The notes under the pieces were generated by a model that did no database searches, was not told the DNA's origin, and saw only the letters and a list, made by a program, of their open reading frames with translations. A stretch of 64,000 nucleotides of DNA from Ilyonectria destructans (taxonomy: Eukaryota; Ascomycota; Sordariomycetes; Hypocreales; Nectriaceae). Both the position numbers and the translations under genes were made by a program. The DNA is taken from contig JAHEWK010000010.1 in assembly GCA_020740775.1 (NCBI GenBank), positions 1,550,001 to 1,614,000 of the forward strand, given 5' to 3'. Below are positions 35,561-47,774 of the stretch, in pieces (position 1 is the first letter of the stretch; each line of letters starts with the position of its first letter).

Positions 35561-38500
35561 TTATACCGGGCACGGCGGAGGTGGCGGTTGTTTCTTCATT
35601 AGCTTGCTTCTCCTTCTCACACTCTTCTCCCGGATCGTGCCCAGCTTGTTGGTAGCAGTAGACTTGACTCGCTGGAGCATCGTTTCTTCCCTCTCCCATG
35701 AAGGGTCAACCACGAATCGCTTGGATTCGTCCTCGCAGTACCGCAGTGGCGATGGTGTTCCAAACTTGAACCGATGTTCCGTCTGCATCGCGAGTGTGTA
35801 GTCTTTTCTCATCTTGCTCTGGTGTGACTGGATCCAGAACATCTGTTCGTGCTCCCGGAGGTAGCGGTTGCCGTGGAAGCTGTGCAGCACCACCTCGCGG
35901 GACAGCAAGCCCAGCTTTCGGCGGTATTCCGACTTTTGGTAGAAGCGCTCGCTCAGCCATGTGACGTCTTCAGGTGTGATCTCGTCGGGAAGCTGGGGGG
36001 CCTCCGTCTTCATGTGGGCTTCGTCAGTGAACTGCGTCCATGGGCCGACCATGCCAAGGATGGAGATCTGTGCGCGGGCTAATGCCATGGGGTCGTTGGG
36101 TGGTACGACTTCTCCGTATCGCTGGTCAGGGTTGTTTACGTCGGTCAAGACGAGCGCCGTGGCGCCGACTTCGGTAGCGACAATGGGGACACCAGCCAGG
36201 GCTGCCTCGCCGATGGCGAGAGGCAGACCCTCAGAGATGGACGAGTTCATGAACAGCCAGGCGTCCTTCAGCACCTCCTTGGGGTTGCCGAAGCCGGCCA
36301 GGATGACCTTGCCTCCGAGGTTGTGATCAACGATAAACTTCTCCATCTCCAGCGCGTATGCTGGCTGACGGTCCTTAGCGCCGTAGACAACGAGCTTATA
36401 GTCAGTAAAGCCGAAGCGGTTGATGATGATATCAGCTGCCTGGATGGCCGCCTTGACGCCCTTGATGACCTGCACGTTGGACAACATGACGACGGTAGGC
36501 GTATCAGTACGGATCTTGTCGACGGGTGTAAAGGACTCCATGTTGCTGATACCGTTGACGATGGGGTCAATCTTGCGGCGGAACTGGTTTCGGTTGCTGA
36601 TGGTTCCCTTCTCTGTGCCGATCTCGGCCTCCCACATTCTATAGGCGTTGTTAGCCATGTTCAGTGCATGCAGTGGGTAGTACTTACGGGTTGAATAGCG
36701 ATGCGCAAGGGGTAATGACATCGGCGTGGAAGTAGGCGAGACGGGTAGCGAGACCCATACCAGCGAGAAGCATAGACTGCACAGACAGAGGAAGTTCGCT
36801 CTGGGCAGCGCTGATGTTAAGACAGCACTCACGCCACAGAATAGCGTGGTCCCAGATACCAAAGTTGGCACCACGACGGTACTTGAGGACAAGGCCGAAC
36901 AGACTGCTAATACCGTGGTGGGTGCTCTGGAACACCTGGGGGCATTCTTCGGGGACGTTGACGGCAAAGATGAAGAAGTAAGCCTTGTAGATGCCCAGGC
37001 AAGTTCGGAAGTCAGGGATGCTAGGGCGCTCGATCTCGAAGCACTGAGAGGGGTTGGTAATGTTGCTGTCGTCGTAGTGCGTGAGCCAGGCTGCGACCCA
37101 GGCATCCTCAACTTCCTTGGACTGCCAGGTGAAGGCGTAATCCTTGAGCTCGTAGTACTTAGCCATCGACAAGAAAGTGTTGCTATACTTGATAAGGTCG
37201 GCGCGAGAAAGGCGCTTAGTGCGGGCGCCCTTTACAAACTCCATAAGAAGCGGCACGAAAACGCCCACAATATCTCGCTGGATATCAGTATCAGCCACCT
37301 TCTCGTCGACCTGCGACTCGAGGATGTTTTCGATGACACCGTGGTTAGCGGTACCTCCATCAATACCCCAGAGAGGCAACAACTTAAGTGACTGGACGTT
37401 TTTCTCAATCTGGAAGCGAGGGATACCGTAATCGTTGGCGCATTCGGAAAGAACGTGGTTGCGGATGGTTTTGTGTCCGTTGACCAGATCACGTCGGCAG
37501 TTGGAAACTCCACCAGGTGCGACAGGCCAGCATCCAATGTCGTTGAAGATGACCGAGACACGCTCGTTGGTATCGTTGAAGCAGTCCTGGGGTCGAGCGG
37601 TAACTTGGGTAGCATCGTTGCTGAGACCCATGGCGTAAAGATCCGAAGTCTTGATGGTGAGAAGTGACACTTCAGAGATATCCGTCTCGATTTCGATGGC
37701 AGCGACAATCTGGACAATATTGGCATCCAAGGCCCGGCGGGCCTCGTCAAGGCGGCCGGTGTCTCTGGCCTTCCAGTACTGACGAAGCAGAAACTCTTCG
37801 CGAAGGACGAGCTCGTCCATCCAGCAAGCTGTGACCGCATCGAGGGTACCACTCTTAAGCCAGTGGCTCCAGAGCTCGGTGCGGATACGCCAAGTAGGCA
37901 CACGGCCATACATGCGTGAGCGCCACAAGACAATCCAGGAAATCGGGTTCATTGACGAGATAAGAGTGGGCGTAGTACCTGCGTAGCGACGCATCTGGCG
38001 GATCTGAAGCGTGCTGTGGTAAATGAGCAAGTCATCCGCATCGAAAGACAGATTCTTGGGCCGAGGCATCAAAGAAGACTCATTAGGGAAGATCTCGGGA
38101 GAGTTGAAGACAGAAATCTTGATGCCGTTCTCCTCCATAAAGGTAGTGATGTCTGGGTCGCGACGGTGGAGGTACTCGTATTCGCTGGTATACGTCTTGC
38201 TGCCGATCTTCTTGATAATGAGGCCAATGTTCTTGGACGGAACCCAAGTGTACTCCTCGGTGTTGACAGGATTGCCCCAGAAGACGGAGAGCATGTCATC
38301 GGAAGACGCGTGGGCCAGCTTGAAATCGGCGCGGAGAACATCGGCGTTACCCTTAGGGACAGACTTGTAGTGATATTGGAAGACGAACTCGGTCTCACCG
38401 AGGGTCCATGTACCTCGCACCACACGGCCGTACTTGTCATAATAACCAACACTGCGGGAGTCGTCCTTGGCAATAACCTTGCTCATTGGCCAACGCCCGT

Positions 38501-41500
38501 TGACGCCAGAGTCATACTGGTAGGTGGAGAAGCCGCCTCCGGCATCCTCTCTACTCCTGAGGCGGAGTTCATCGTCGTAGGTATCAGTATACAAGGCCTT
38601 GCCGTCAGCGGGAGCGTCTTTGAGAGCCCCAGCGAAAACTCGCAGCATCATGGTACCATTTTCGTTGGTGGAAGCGAAACCAGTGATGGTCTTTCGGGGC
38701 AGCTCGACGATGACAGAGTTCTTGAGGATCTTGCGTCGCGCGCCCTTCTGTGCAAGACGCGAGATGTTGACCAGAGCAGGGCGGTGGTAGATGAGAATCC
38801 AGTAGACCCAGAAGTTCTTCATCTTTCGGCAAGCATTCCAGATGAACACGAGGATGTAGACGAAGACGCCTCGTAGAGGCACGTTACGCAGGCAGTACAC
38901 AAGCTCTCGCTCCATGTTGGATCCACCACCAGAGATGATGGCAACCCACTTGACAAAGACGAATGGGACCGAGATAATCTTGCTCCAAATACTCTGGAGG
39001 AAGGTCAAGGTCTTGGGAGTTGTGGCGATGACGACAGGTCTCAACTGGGCGGGGGTTTCGGGAACAGTGCCTTGTCCATCGCCGGCGAAACTGTTGACCT
39101 GGCTCAGTCTTTCCTGGCATTTCTGATAGACCTCGAGAATTAGGTTGATATGGAAGTCTTCAGTCTGCAGGTTAACCTTGGACAAAGCCGCCCAGTCGTT
39201 GAACACCGAGGACAAAGCAACTGGTTCGCCAGAGATGCGGCGCAGAATGGCAACGCGAACGTCTTCGGGGGTCGTCTCCCAATCAGCATCGACATCAAAG
39301 TCCAAGCACAGATGCTTCATCATCTCCATCTCAGTCTTGAGGACGAGGCGATTCAGGTGCTGGACGTCCTCAAAGGAGAGCTCAAATTCAATACGCTTCG
39401 ACACACCCTCAGTACCTTGGAGGAAGTGCTCAGCCTGGACGGCCTGGTTGTGCGAGAGTCGGAACTCGGAACGGGCCACATGGTAGAGGATGCACTCGCC
39501 GATGACGGTGGACAAGAGAGGTTGCCAGGCGGGGAGAGACAGCTCAGCCTCCTTCATGAAACCGACAGTCAGTTGGAGAACACCGCCTTCGCGCGAGCTA
39601 AAGGCACTCATCTCGCCCAAGCCAGCTCGGCCAAAGTCCTCTCGACTGACGACCTTGACAGTGATCTTGCGATCACTCCACATCTCCAGCGCGGTTCTCA
39701 TAAGCTTCCTCGACCAGGGCGCGGAGCCGCAGTGCTGGTTGGGGTATTCCAGACTGCGTCCCAACATCTTGGTGATCTTCTTGGACGGGATCTTTCCATC
39801 TTCATTCCAGAGCTTCATGCCAGAGAAGTTCTTTCGCATGTTGGCACTGGGAGCCTTCTCGTGCACTGACTCTTCGGCGCTGAACCTGTGCTGGACAAAG
39901 ACTTCGGAATCGTCACCGCGAGAGCCGGAGCGCTTGCGAGTGGGCGAGGGAGCGGCCCAGTCCTTCCAGGTCCAAAGAGATGTTCCGACGGCAGCGAGAA
40001 CGGCGGCCGTATTTTGCGCGATAATGTCCATGAAGATGATGAAGTCAGAATCGTCGGGAATCGTGGGAATCGCGTGAAGAACACAGCCTGTAATGAATCC
40101 GAGGACGGCGGAGCTCATGATGATGGAGATGTGGGTTGTGACGTTGGTTGTGAAGCATCTGTTGAACTGGAAAAGGATGGAACAAGTGTAGCCGAGGACG
40201 TACATGTAATAGAGGATCATTGCCTTCCAACCGTCAACAAATACCCACATGATTATCGTCGTGATACCAAACACAAACAAGAGCTTAGACATAATGTCGG
40301 ACAGCGCCTTGACAATGCTAGCACGGCGATAGGTCTCGAATTCCTTGGCAAGTTTCTGAGCGTGGTCGAAATTGCGCAGCTTTTCCTTCGAGATAGTGTC
40401 ACGGAGTCCCCAGTACTTGTACAGAGTCGAGTCAAGAAGCATAGCAGCCACACAGAAGTAGATGATAGCGAGACAGATACCGTAGCGGGCTCGGTCGTCG
40501 CTGTAAATGCTGGGGTACGGACCTCCAGCACTCCAGACCATCATGACCCAGCGGTCCATCAGGGCGACCAAGAACAAGCCCAGGGTCTGTCCGACATCAT
40601 ACCTGGCAAGACGGAAAAGAGTGAAGACGTTGTGGTCCTTGAGGCCTCTAACCAGCATGCTTTGTTGGTTCTTTGACTCGTTGAGCTGGGTGAACCAAGC
40701 GGTGCTGAACGCATCGGGGTGGTCACCATTGGGGTTGGTCTTCTTGAACAGCCAGTCGACATAGGGCATGCCCCTTGCAATTCGCCCAATGAAAGGATCG
40801 GCAAAGACCTGGGCAATCTTGGCTTCCCGGGTACGGCGTTGGTAAGACTCCAAGACTGCAACAAAGGTTTCGACTGCTAGTGCATCCTGATCCTTAATGT
40901 CCTCGTCGCATGACTCAGGGGCCAGTCTCGCCGTGTACCACTCGATGATGTCCTTCTGTGCAAATTTGGGAATGTTGTCCATCCAGTTAGACCATTCGTG
41001 GCAAAGTCGGCGGTAACGGTACAGCGTGACAAGCGTGTAAGTAAACATGATTGGGATATAGATCTCCAAGTCATGGCCGTTGACAAAGGTAGAAATGAGA
41101 GGCGAAAGCAAAAGCAGCGGCATATTCTGAAGGAGGACGCTGCGGCCAGAGGTAATGGGGCTGTTGAGCTGGTGCATGGCGCTCATTATGCCTAGCAGGT
41201 TGAAATGAGTTGAAATGCAGACGAGGTAGGCCACAAATACGAAACCGATCCCGATCGAAAACCGCACGGTGAACATGATCAAGCCGACAATTGAGATCAG
41301 GAGAGTTAGGAAAAATCCACCCGAGAGTCTCTGAACATGAAAGTAGACCATGTTGTCATACGCATAATGAGCAAGGTAGTAGTTTCCAGTGCTGCCCACC
41401 CAGCCGGTAACACCAGCCGTCAGCAGGAGTGAGACAAGCAAAGCGTAACCAGCGGCCTCGATATTCTCATTTCCCATGAAGGCAGTCATGAAGAAACCAC

Positions 41501-44277
41501 GTCCAAGAAACGTGAGCAAGAGGACATCGACGATAGCGGGGACACAGAAGATAGACATGGCACCAGCCTCCGCAAATCGCTTCTTCCACTCCTGCATAAT
41601 CTCGTGGGGGGTGCGCTTCATCTTGACAGCACCAGGGATGGGTTCCTCTTCCCCCATGATGAGGACGGGGGGTGCGGCATCGGGGCTGAAGTACATGGTC
41701 ATAATTTCGTCGTTCGGTCGGTCAGCGGCAGTGGGAGGGCGATCTGCGAGGAAACTGCGGTACCGCTGGTAAACAATGTTGCCGAGGTTACGAGGAAGGA
41801 GGCCAAAGTAGATATCGCATTGAGATCCAAGAATCCAAAGCTCAGAAAAGACGGCAGCCTGGTCGGGCTGGGAGAGGAACATGGGGCAGCGATCGGTAGA
41901 CTCGTTGTAAACCTCCTCAAAAGCGGCTCCGCGGAGAATGCTAAAGAAAATGATGGCGAAGAGCTCGGCGTTGATGTCGACGTGATCACATTCAGACCAC
42001 GACTTCCATGGGTCGTACGCGCGGAGCAGGGCCTTGGTTAGGGAGTTGAGAGTCTCTCGTTGTCCGAAGAATAGAGCATCCTCGACGGCCTTTTCAGTGA
42101 GCTTGTGCAAGGTAACGAGATCATCGAGGGTAGGGAGTTCCGTCGCGCCTAGTCGGACATAGTGCTCGAGACGCATTCGAAGAATCTGTTGCATGGAAAG
42201 CGAGCCATCGAGCACCTTTTCGGCGCAAGTCAGAGTCCATGATGCCTTGGTGGTCTGGTCGATGAGGTAAGTCCAGCAGTACTCCTTCATCGCATCACAC
42301 ATGGGGTGATCCAAGCTGGAAACGCGCAATTTCTGAATGAAAGTGAGAACCTCGGAGTAAGTGGCACTCTCAATGGTGGACCTGATGCTCAACGGAATAC
42401 CAGACTCGTTACTGTCGTTGTTGGCGCGCTCCAGGAGAAGCTCCTGCTCGTAACGTCGCACGCGGGGAGTTCGCTGGTGGGCCAGCCACGTGTGGAGAAC
42501 AGTGGCTGCGTCGCTAGGAGCCTTTTGTGAGACATAGATCTCGACGCATCCCTCGCGAGCCTTGGAGACACCCCAGAAGTGGGCGTCACTGTCTGGGACG
42601 CGGAAACCAGTGTCCATGCCCTTGTAAATACGGACTTGATGAGAAACCAGAGAGTTGATGAGGTCGTGAACAGCGGGATTGCAGCCCTCTTTCTCAGTCA
42701 TAGCCGAGAGAGTGGCCACCAAGGTCTGCTCCTCGCTGGCCTCAACGGCGTGCAACATGTTCAAATCCTTGAGGTGAGTCTGAGTGTCGACGATAGCTTC
42801 GTAGTGCTCTCCGTGAGGTTCGGAGGTGAGCGCGAAGCAACCCTTGCTCGCCAATGTCCTGCCATCGCTAGACGAGGTCCAGAAGCTGCTTCGAGGGGGC
42901 GCTAGATCGACATAATCAGGTGACGAGTGTGATTCAGGCTTTTCCTCGGCAATCGCTTGGAGTGCGGCGCCCAGACGTCGAGGTTTCAAAAGTTGAGATG
43001 CGCGGGGAATAACACGGTCGAGTTCGTCAAGAGGCAGCGAGGCGATTGTATCGAAAGGCGAGCCGTCGGGAACGTGGGCTTTCCTTGTCTCAGAGACCCA
43101 CGATTTTTGGAGCTGTCTCACTGTCAGTCATGCTTGTCTCGGGAGGCAATTGAGACATACCTGAATCGTCTCGGCCCGGCGCAGATACTCGAAGCCACTA
43201 AGGGTCTGTGTCGCACTCGTGATTGGAACCTTAAGCATGTAATTAGGGTCAACTGGGCCATGCTCGATGACGGCACCGAAGTGCTCAGCCAACTTGACAG
43301 CTCTGCGGATTGTTGCGGGGTGAGGCCGACGTGCCCAGCGATCCAGAAAGCCGATGAAGAAGTCAGGCCTCTCCTCACGTTCCTTGTGGGCCCGCCCGAT
43401 GATCTGTCGGAAACGCCGCGCCCTGAAGTAATCTCGTCGTTCGCCATTGGGAAGAATTAGGGCGTTCTCGACGATAAGACCAGAGGCGTAGGTGAGGCAG
43501 ACGGAGTCGAGGGCTTCGGAGTCGTGTTCGCAGGAGAGAATGACGGGGATTCTAGAGCGATACAGTCGTTCCAGCAGACCGTCCATTTGCTCAGGCTTCT
43601 TCGCATTCGAACATGACAGCGCAAAGCCAGCCAAGCTGTTGCGAAGGTAGGTATCGGCGAGAAAGTCGGCGGTGGCCTCAATCTGGGAGGGTTCGAGGGC
43701 ATCCGAGCCGAACGAGTCAATGTCGACACTGGCCAGGGCCATCTTGGCGATGACGCCTTCGTTGTTGGTGGTGCAGATGGAAGATCGTGAGTCTCCATCC
43801 TGTCCCGCGACGCTGCCCTTCATGTCCAGAGGCAGGACGACGAGGTCATAGGCCCTTGAGTCGCGGTGAACCGACATCGCCGACGACGCCGTGTCGGACA
43901 GGAAGGTGAACGACTTCGTCGGACGAAATGAGTGCATGGGAAGTCCATTATTAGTTGAGGAGGCATCGGAATCGCGCCGTCTTGTGCGGGTTCTGGAATC
44001 GAGGTCAGCGAGGCATCGTGAGGTTTTGGGACCAAGGAAGCACTTGCGTTGGGATCTTCCGGGATTGCAATTTACGATACTGCAGATAATAGTAGATGAG
44101 GAAGAGAACAAGAGGGACGGCGATGGCCGTAATACCCAACGTGAAGTTTATAAACTGGAACAGGGTCTTGAATCTCTCGCCTGCAGGCAGTATACTATTG
44201 CAGTACACCTCAAAGCGTGAGCCCACGCACACGGGGGTGTCCGGGTCTCCCCCGACAGGCTGAATGAAGGAGGCCAT
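35561..44277 (-). CDS. gt4c: Giant membrane GT4 glycosyltransferase, galactosaminogalactan synthase
   Basis: Four exons on the minus strand (44277-44048, 43992-43161, 43112-36688, 36638-35561) encode 2854 residues. Topology: one membrane segment near residues 43-65, a long cytosolic region, helix clusters at about 860-1130 and 1205-1390, further hydrophobic segments near 1770, and a C-terminal GT-B/GT4 domain from about 2500 with VVMLSNVQVIKG, VILAGFGNPK and the E-x7-E motif at Glu2632/Glu2640 (SEGLPLAIGEAALAGVP). The size, membrane domains and GT4 end match Gt4c (Gtb3) of the Aspergillus fumigatus GAG cluster, which polymerises and exports galactose/GalNAc chains. Intron 1 uses a GC-AG donor (GCAAGT); GT alternatives break the frame. 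It is divergent from uge3 across 2.2 kb. GAG assignment rests mainly on the neighbouring genes. Confidence 0.88.
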
Positions 44278-46448
44278 CCTGAGAGGCCGTAGAGGGCAAA
44301 GAAAAGAAAGTGATCTCGCACAGCAAACGCTGCGAAAGAGTCACTTAACGAAAGACTCGCTGTGGGCAGCAACAAAGAAAGACTTAGAACGGCGAGGACA
44401 TCCCGTAAACGAGGGAAGAGACGTCAACGGCGTCACTAAGCTATGCAGCTGACAGCGAACGGAGAACGACAGATGGTGAATGAGGGTAAGTGCAGTGATG
44501 CAGTACGTAGTAGGTCACAGACTGACAGCAGGCGAGTTGATGGGCCGCCACCTCAGGGACAGGGACAAGCATCCCACGCGCCGGGTAGGTAGTCAAAGGA
44601 GTCCAAGGAGTCCAAGGAACCCGCCCCTCTAAGGGCCAAAAGGGCTAGTGAAATGCAGTACGATATACCATATCGGGACGGCGCTTTAGGCTCTTCCGTG
44701 ACATGTTGGCCGGTGTCCACGATGCGCGCTTGGCCTCAGGTGAATCCTTACTGAAACGAGTCAGGGAAGTGCGGCGATTGGGAAGCCCGGACTGTGTGGT
44801 GCTGCTAGTGGATCACCGGTGGTCTGGGCAGCGGACTTGGAGCCAGGCGGTGGGTGGATTTTGGTGCGCCGTCGAAGAGACCCCAGCCGAGCCAGGATCA
44901 GGGACATGCGCGAAGCGGAAAATAGATTGGGCTCCCGTACAAAGGGACAACCAGCGCGACGCCAGCACGCTACTCCGTAGTACGACATCGTAGGTTGTGG
45001 GTGCCACTGCGGTGGACCGTGGATCTCGGCCTGGATTCCGAATTATGCAAGCTGAAGACGGATCGATCTCTGGCGTTCTGGCGTCAATCGGGGTAATGGA
45101 GAGACCGTAGCGTGGCCGCAACTTCGAACAAGATGGAGACCTGGCGGTGGTGATCGTACGGGACGGGAGGACTGGTGGATGTTCCGCACACGCCGAGAGG
45201 TCTCGGCCTTAGCATGCTACCTACCAGCTGACTGAGGGGCCCAGGTCGTGTTGGCAGGTTGCACTATTGCTGCTGCGCAGTCGTCGTGCAGCGATGCAGT
45301 AATGCAGCTGTACGGCTCTGCAGTGTGCAGCGTGTTGCTTGGTTCCGCTGCGTCGCCGCGGCCGAAAAGGGCCATGAGTCGAGGTGTAACAGCATGCTTG
45401 CATGATGCCCCCGCCCAGTCGTCATCGGCACGCATGTTGGCGGCTTCCAGCAACGCTGTAGAAGGAGGCGAACACCCAACAGCCACATCCACATGTGGGG
45501 ATCTACAGGGGGCAGGAGCCACGGGGGGGAAAGGAGCCACAGGGGAGCCACTTTCTGCTCGGGCGCAACTTGCGGCGCTGACGCCACCAAACAACCGTAT
45601 TCCACACTTCACACTTCACCAACAACCTCACCACGTCCACCGCTAATACAACCGGAGCGGGTCTCCCCCAAGCAGATCCAGGCACCGGAAACTGCGGGAC
45701 TACCGGGGTCGCTCAGTAATCCGTTCGATTTCATCTTAAGCTGCACAATATGGGAATAGAGCGCAAAAATCCCCACGCAGTCCCACCGGCCAGGATGCAG
45801 GCCCCCTTCATTGGTGGCCCGGTGACATTTCCACGACCCAACCGCTTGCACCGGGACCGAGAAGGCTCGGCGCTGCGAGGTGGACTCCACTGGCGTCGCC
45901 TCACAGTCGCCCAGCCGTGTCAGCTACAGCTGGCCCGCAGGCGCCAGCACCGGTGGCTCGTGGGACGACCTGAGGCTGATTCATACTACTCCGACCCGTG
46001 GGCGAGCCATGAGAAACGGCATGGCAAACGCAGTAAACAATAGTCTAGTTTAGCTCCCTGTCAGGATCACCGACCGTCACAGGAACGTCAGCCAGCCAGC
46101 AGTCAGCCACAACCTGCAAAAGCACAATTCCGCCATCTTGAACGTGTTGCAGTCACAGGGCTAGAGTGGTCCGGCCGTCTTCAGAAAAACGAAATTTGAT
46201 CAAACCCACAGCGCTCGTTAGGCCCGATTTGCTATATCTTAGCTGTAAGGCATGCCAAGTGTCCGATCGTACCCCGTCCACCACTCCAGCATCTTTTGAT
46301 TTTCAGCCCTCCACTTGTGGACTTGCATCCTTAAGAGTACTCTTGTCCGCGCGTCTCACACTTTCTCTTATCAGGAATTCCTTCAAACCATTCCGCACCA
46401 CACACACCGGGCTTATCAAACGCCGTTAGGCCCATAACACTCGTTACA
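44278..46448. promoter_or_regulatory. Divergent gt4c-uge3 promoter region
   Basis: This 2.2-kb region has no supportable gene on either strand. It is GC-rich with GCAG-rich stretches at 45250-45360. GAG genes in Aspergillus depend on developmental regulators (StuA, MedA), but I found no clear StuA-type WCGCGWNM site by eye. Confidence 0.5.
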
Positions 46449-47774
46449 ATGCAAAACATGGAGGACGACTTCAACTCCCTCTCCCTCTCCTCATCCTCCT
46501 CATCCCTCTCCTTGGGAGGTACTGCTGCTACCACTCCTGAGTCCGACTATGAGAACCCATTCGCCAGCCATATCCGTCTGGAGACTTCCAGCAGCACCTT
46601 CATCCTCGTCATTGGTGGTCTGGGCTACATCGGATCACACACTTCTCTCGAGCTCCTGAAGGCCGGATACAATGTCATCATTGTCGACGACCTCAGCAAT
46701 GCCTTCCACAGTGTCTTTACCCGGGTGAGGACTCTGGCCCAGAATCACTGCAAGCGCAATGGTGTTTCCATGCCCCAGCTTCACTTTCACAAGGTCGACT
46801 ACCGCAGCAAGTCGATGCGTTTCCTCCTGGAATCGTACTCGGATCTCGTCTCTACCGCACCCAGCTCTCCTGGAGGATCTACCGGACTTACACGACAGTC
46901 TCGGATCACTGGCGTCATTCACTTTGCCGCCTACAAGTCTGTCAGCGACTCCATCGCCAAGCCTATCCAGTACTACCGCAACAACGTGTGCGGACTCGTC
47001 GAGCTCGTCGAGCTCCTCGGCAAGCATAACATCCGCAACTTTGTTTTCTCGTCTTCAGCCACCGTCTATGGTACCAAGGCCGACGAGGGACGCCCCTTGA
47101 AGGAAGAGGACCTCGTTCACCATCCGGAGACCTTCATCGACCAGAACGGCCAGCAACAAACCAGAATGCCCACGGTAGCTGGACTCCTCAGCCCTTACGC
47201 GAGATCCAAGTACTTTTGTGAGGCCATCCTTGCTGATATTGCGCTCTCCGATCCCCTTTGGCGCATTGTTGCACTGCGATACTTTAACCCCATCGGATGC
47301 GACTCTTCCGGCCTCCTGGGTGAGGACCCCAAGGGTGTGCCTACAAACCTGTTCCCGGTCATCACCCAGGTCCTGACTGGCCAACGAGAGGAGCTTGACA
47401 TCTTTGGAAGTGACTGGGAAACCAGGGATGGAACCGCAGTCCGGGACTTCATCCATGTCTCCGACTTGGCGCGAGGTCACATCGCTGCTCTCAGCGCAAA
47501 AATCCCTGAGCCATTCCGCACTTTCAACCTGGGGACTGGCAATGGTACCACCGTGCAGGAAGCAGTCGACAGTCTGCAAGCCGCATCCAACCAGACCATC
47601 CCAGTCAATATGGCCCCACGCAGGGCTGGCGACGTTGGAGCGTGTGTTGCAGCCAACGAGCGAGCGGTCAAGGAGCTGGGATGGACCGCTACAGAGAGCA
47701 TCAAGCAGTGCGCAAGCGACCTGTGGAACTTCGTATCCAGGGCTCATGCACAAGAGACGCCGAACCAGGTCTAA
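46449..47774 (+). CDS. uge3: UDP-glucose/UDP-GlcNAc 4-epimerase
   Basis: A single exon of 441 residues. An N-terminal Ser-rich extension (about 1-45) precedes the epimerase fold: NAD-binding GGLGYIGSH at 56-64, the catalytic Ser203 in SSSATVYG and the Tyr250-x3-Lys254 pair in SPYARSKYF. The gatekeeper that separates UDP-Glc-only enzymes (large Tyr in E. coli GalE) from those also accepting N-acetyl sugars (Cys307 in human GALE) is Cys399 here, in GDVGACVA. The enzyme should therefore interconvert both UDP-Glc/UDP-Gal and UDP-GlcNAc/UDP-GalNAc, the two donors needed for GAG. This is the property of A. fumigatus Uge3. The gene is divergent from gt4c. Met4 is an alternative start. Confidence 0.93.
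   Translation: MQNMEDDFNSLSLSSSSSSLSLGGTAATTPESDYENPFASHIRLETSSSTFILVIGGLGYIGSHTSLELLKAGYNVIIVDDLSNAFHSVFTRVRTLAQNHCKRNGVSMPQLHFHKVDYRSKSMRFLLESYSDLVSTAPSSPGGSTGLTRQSRITGVIHFAAYKSVSDSIAKPIQYYRNNVCGLVELVELLGKHNIRNFVFSSSATVYGTKADEGRPLKEEDLVHHPETFIDQNGQQQTRMPTVAGLLSPYARSKYFCEAILADIALSDPLWRIVALRYFNPIGCDSSGLLGEDPKGVPTNLFPVITQVLTGQREELDIFGSDWETRDGTAVRDFIHVSDLARGHIAALSAKIPEPFRTFNLGTGNGTTVQEAVDSLQAASNQTIPVNMAPRRAGDVGACVAANERAVKELGWTATESIKQCASDLWNFVSRAHAQETPNQV

Noticed and set aside
36684..43460. Large plus-strand open frames (up to 286 codons) across gt4c
   Set aside because: Antisense shadows of the giant minus-strand frame, with no motifs of their own.
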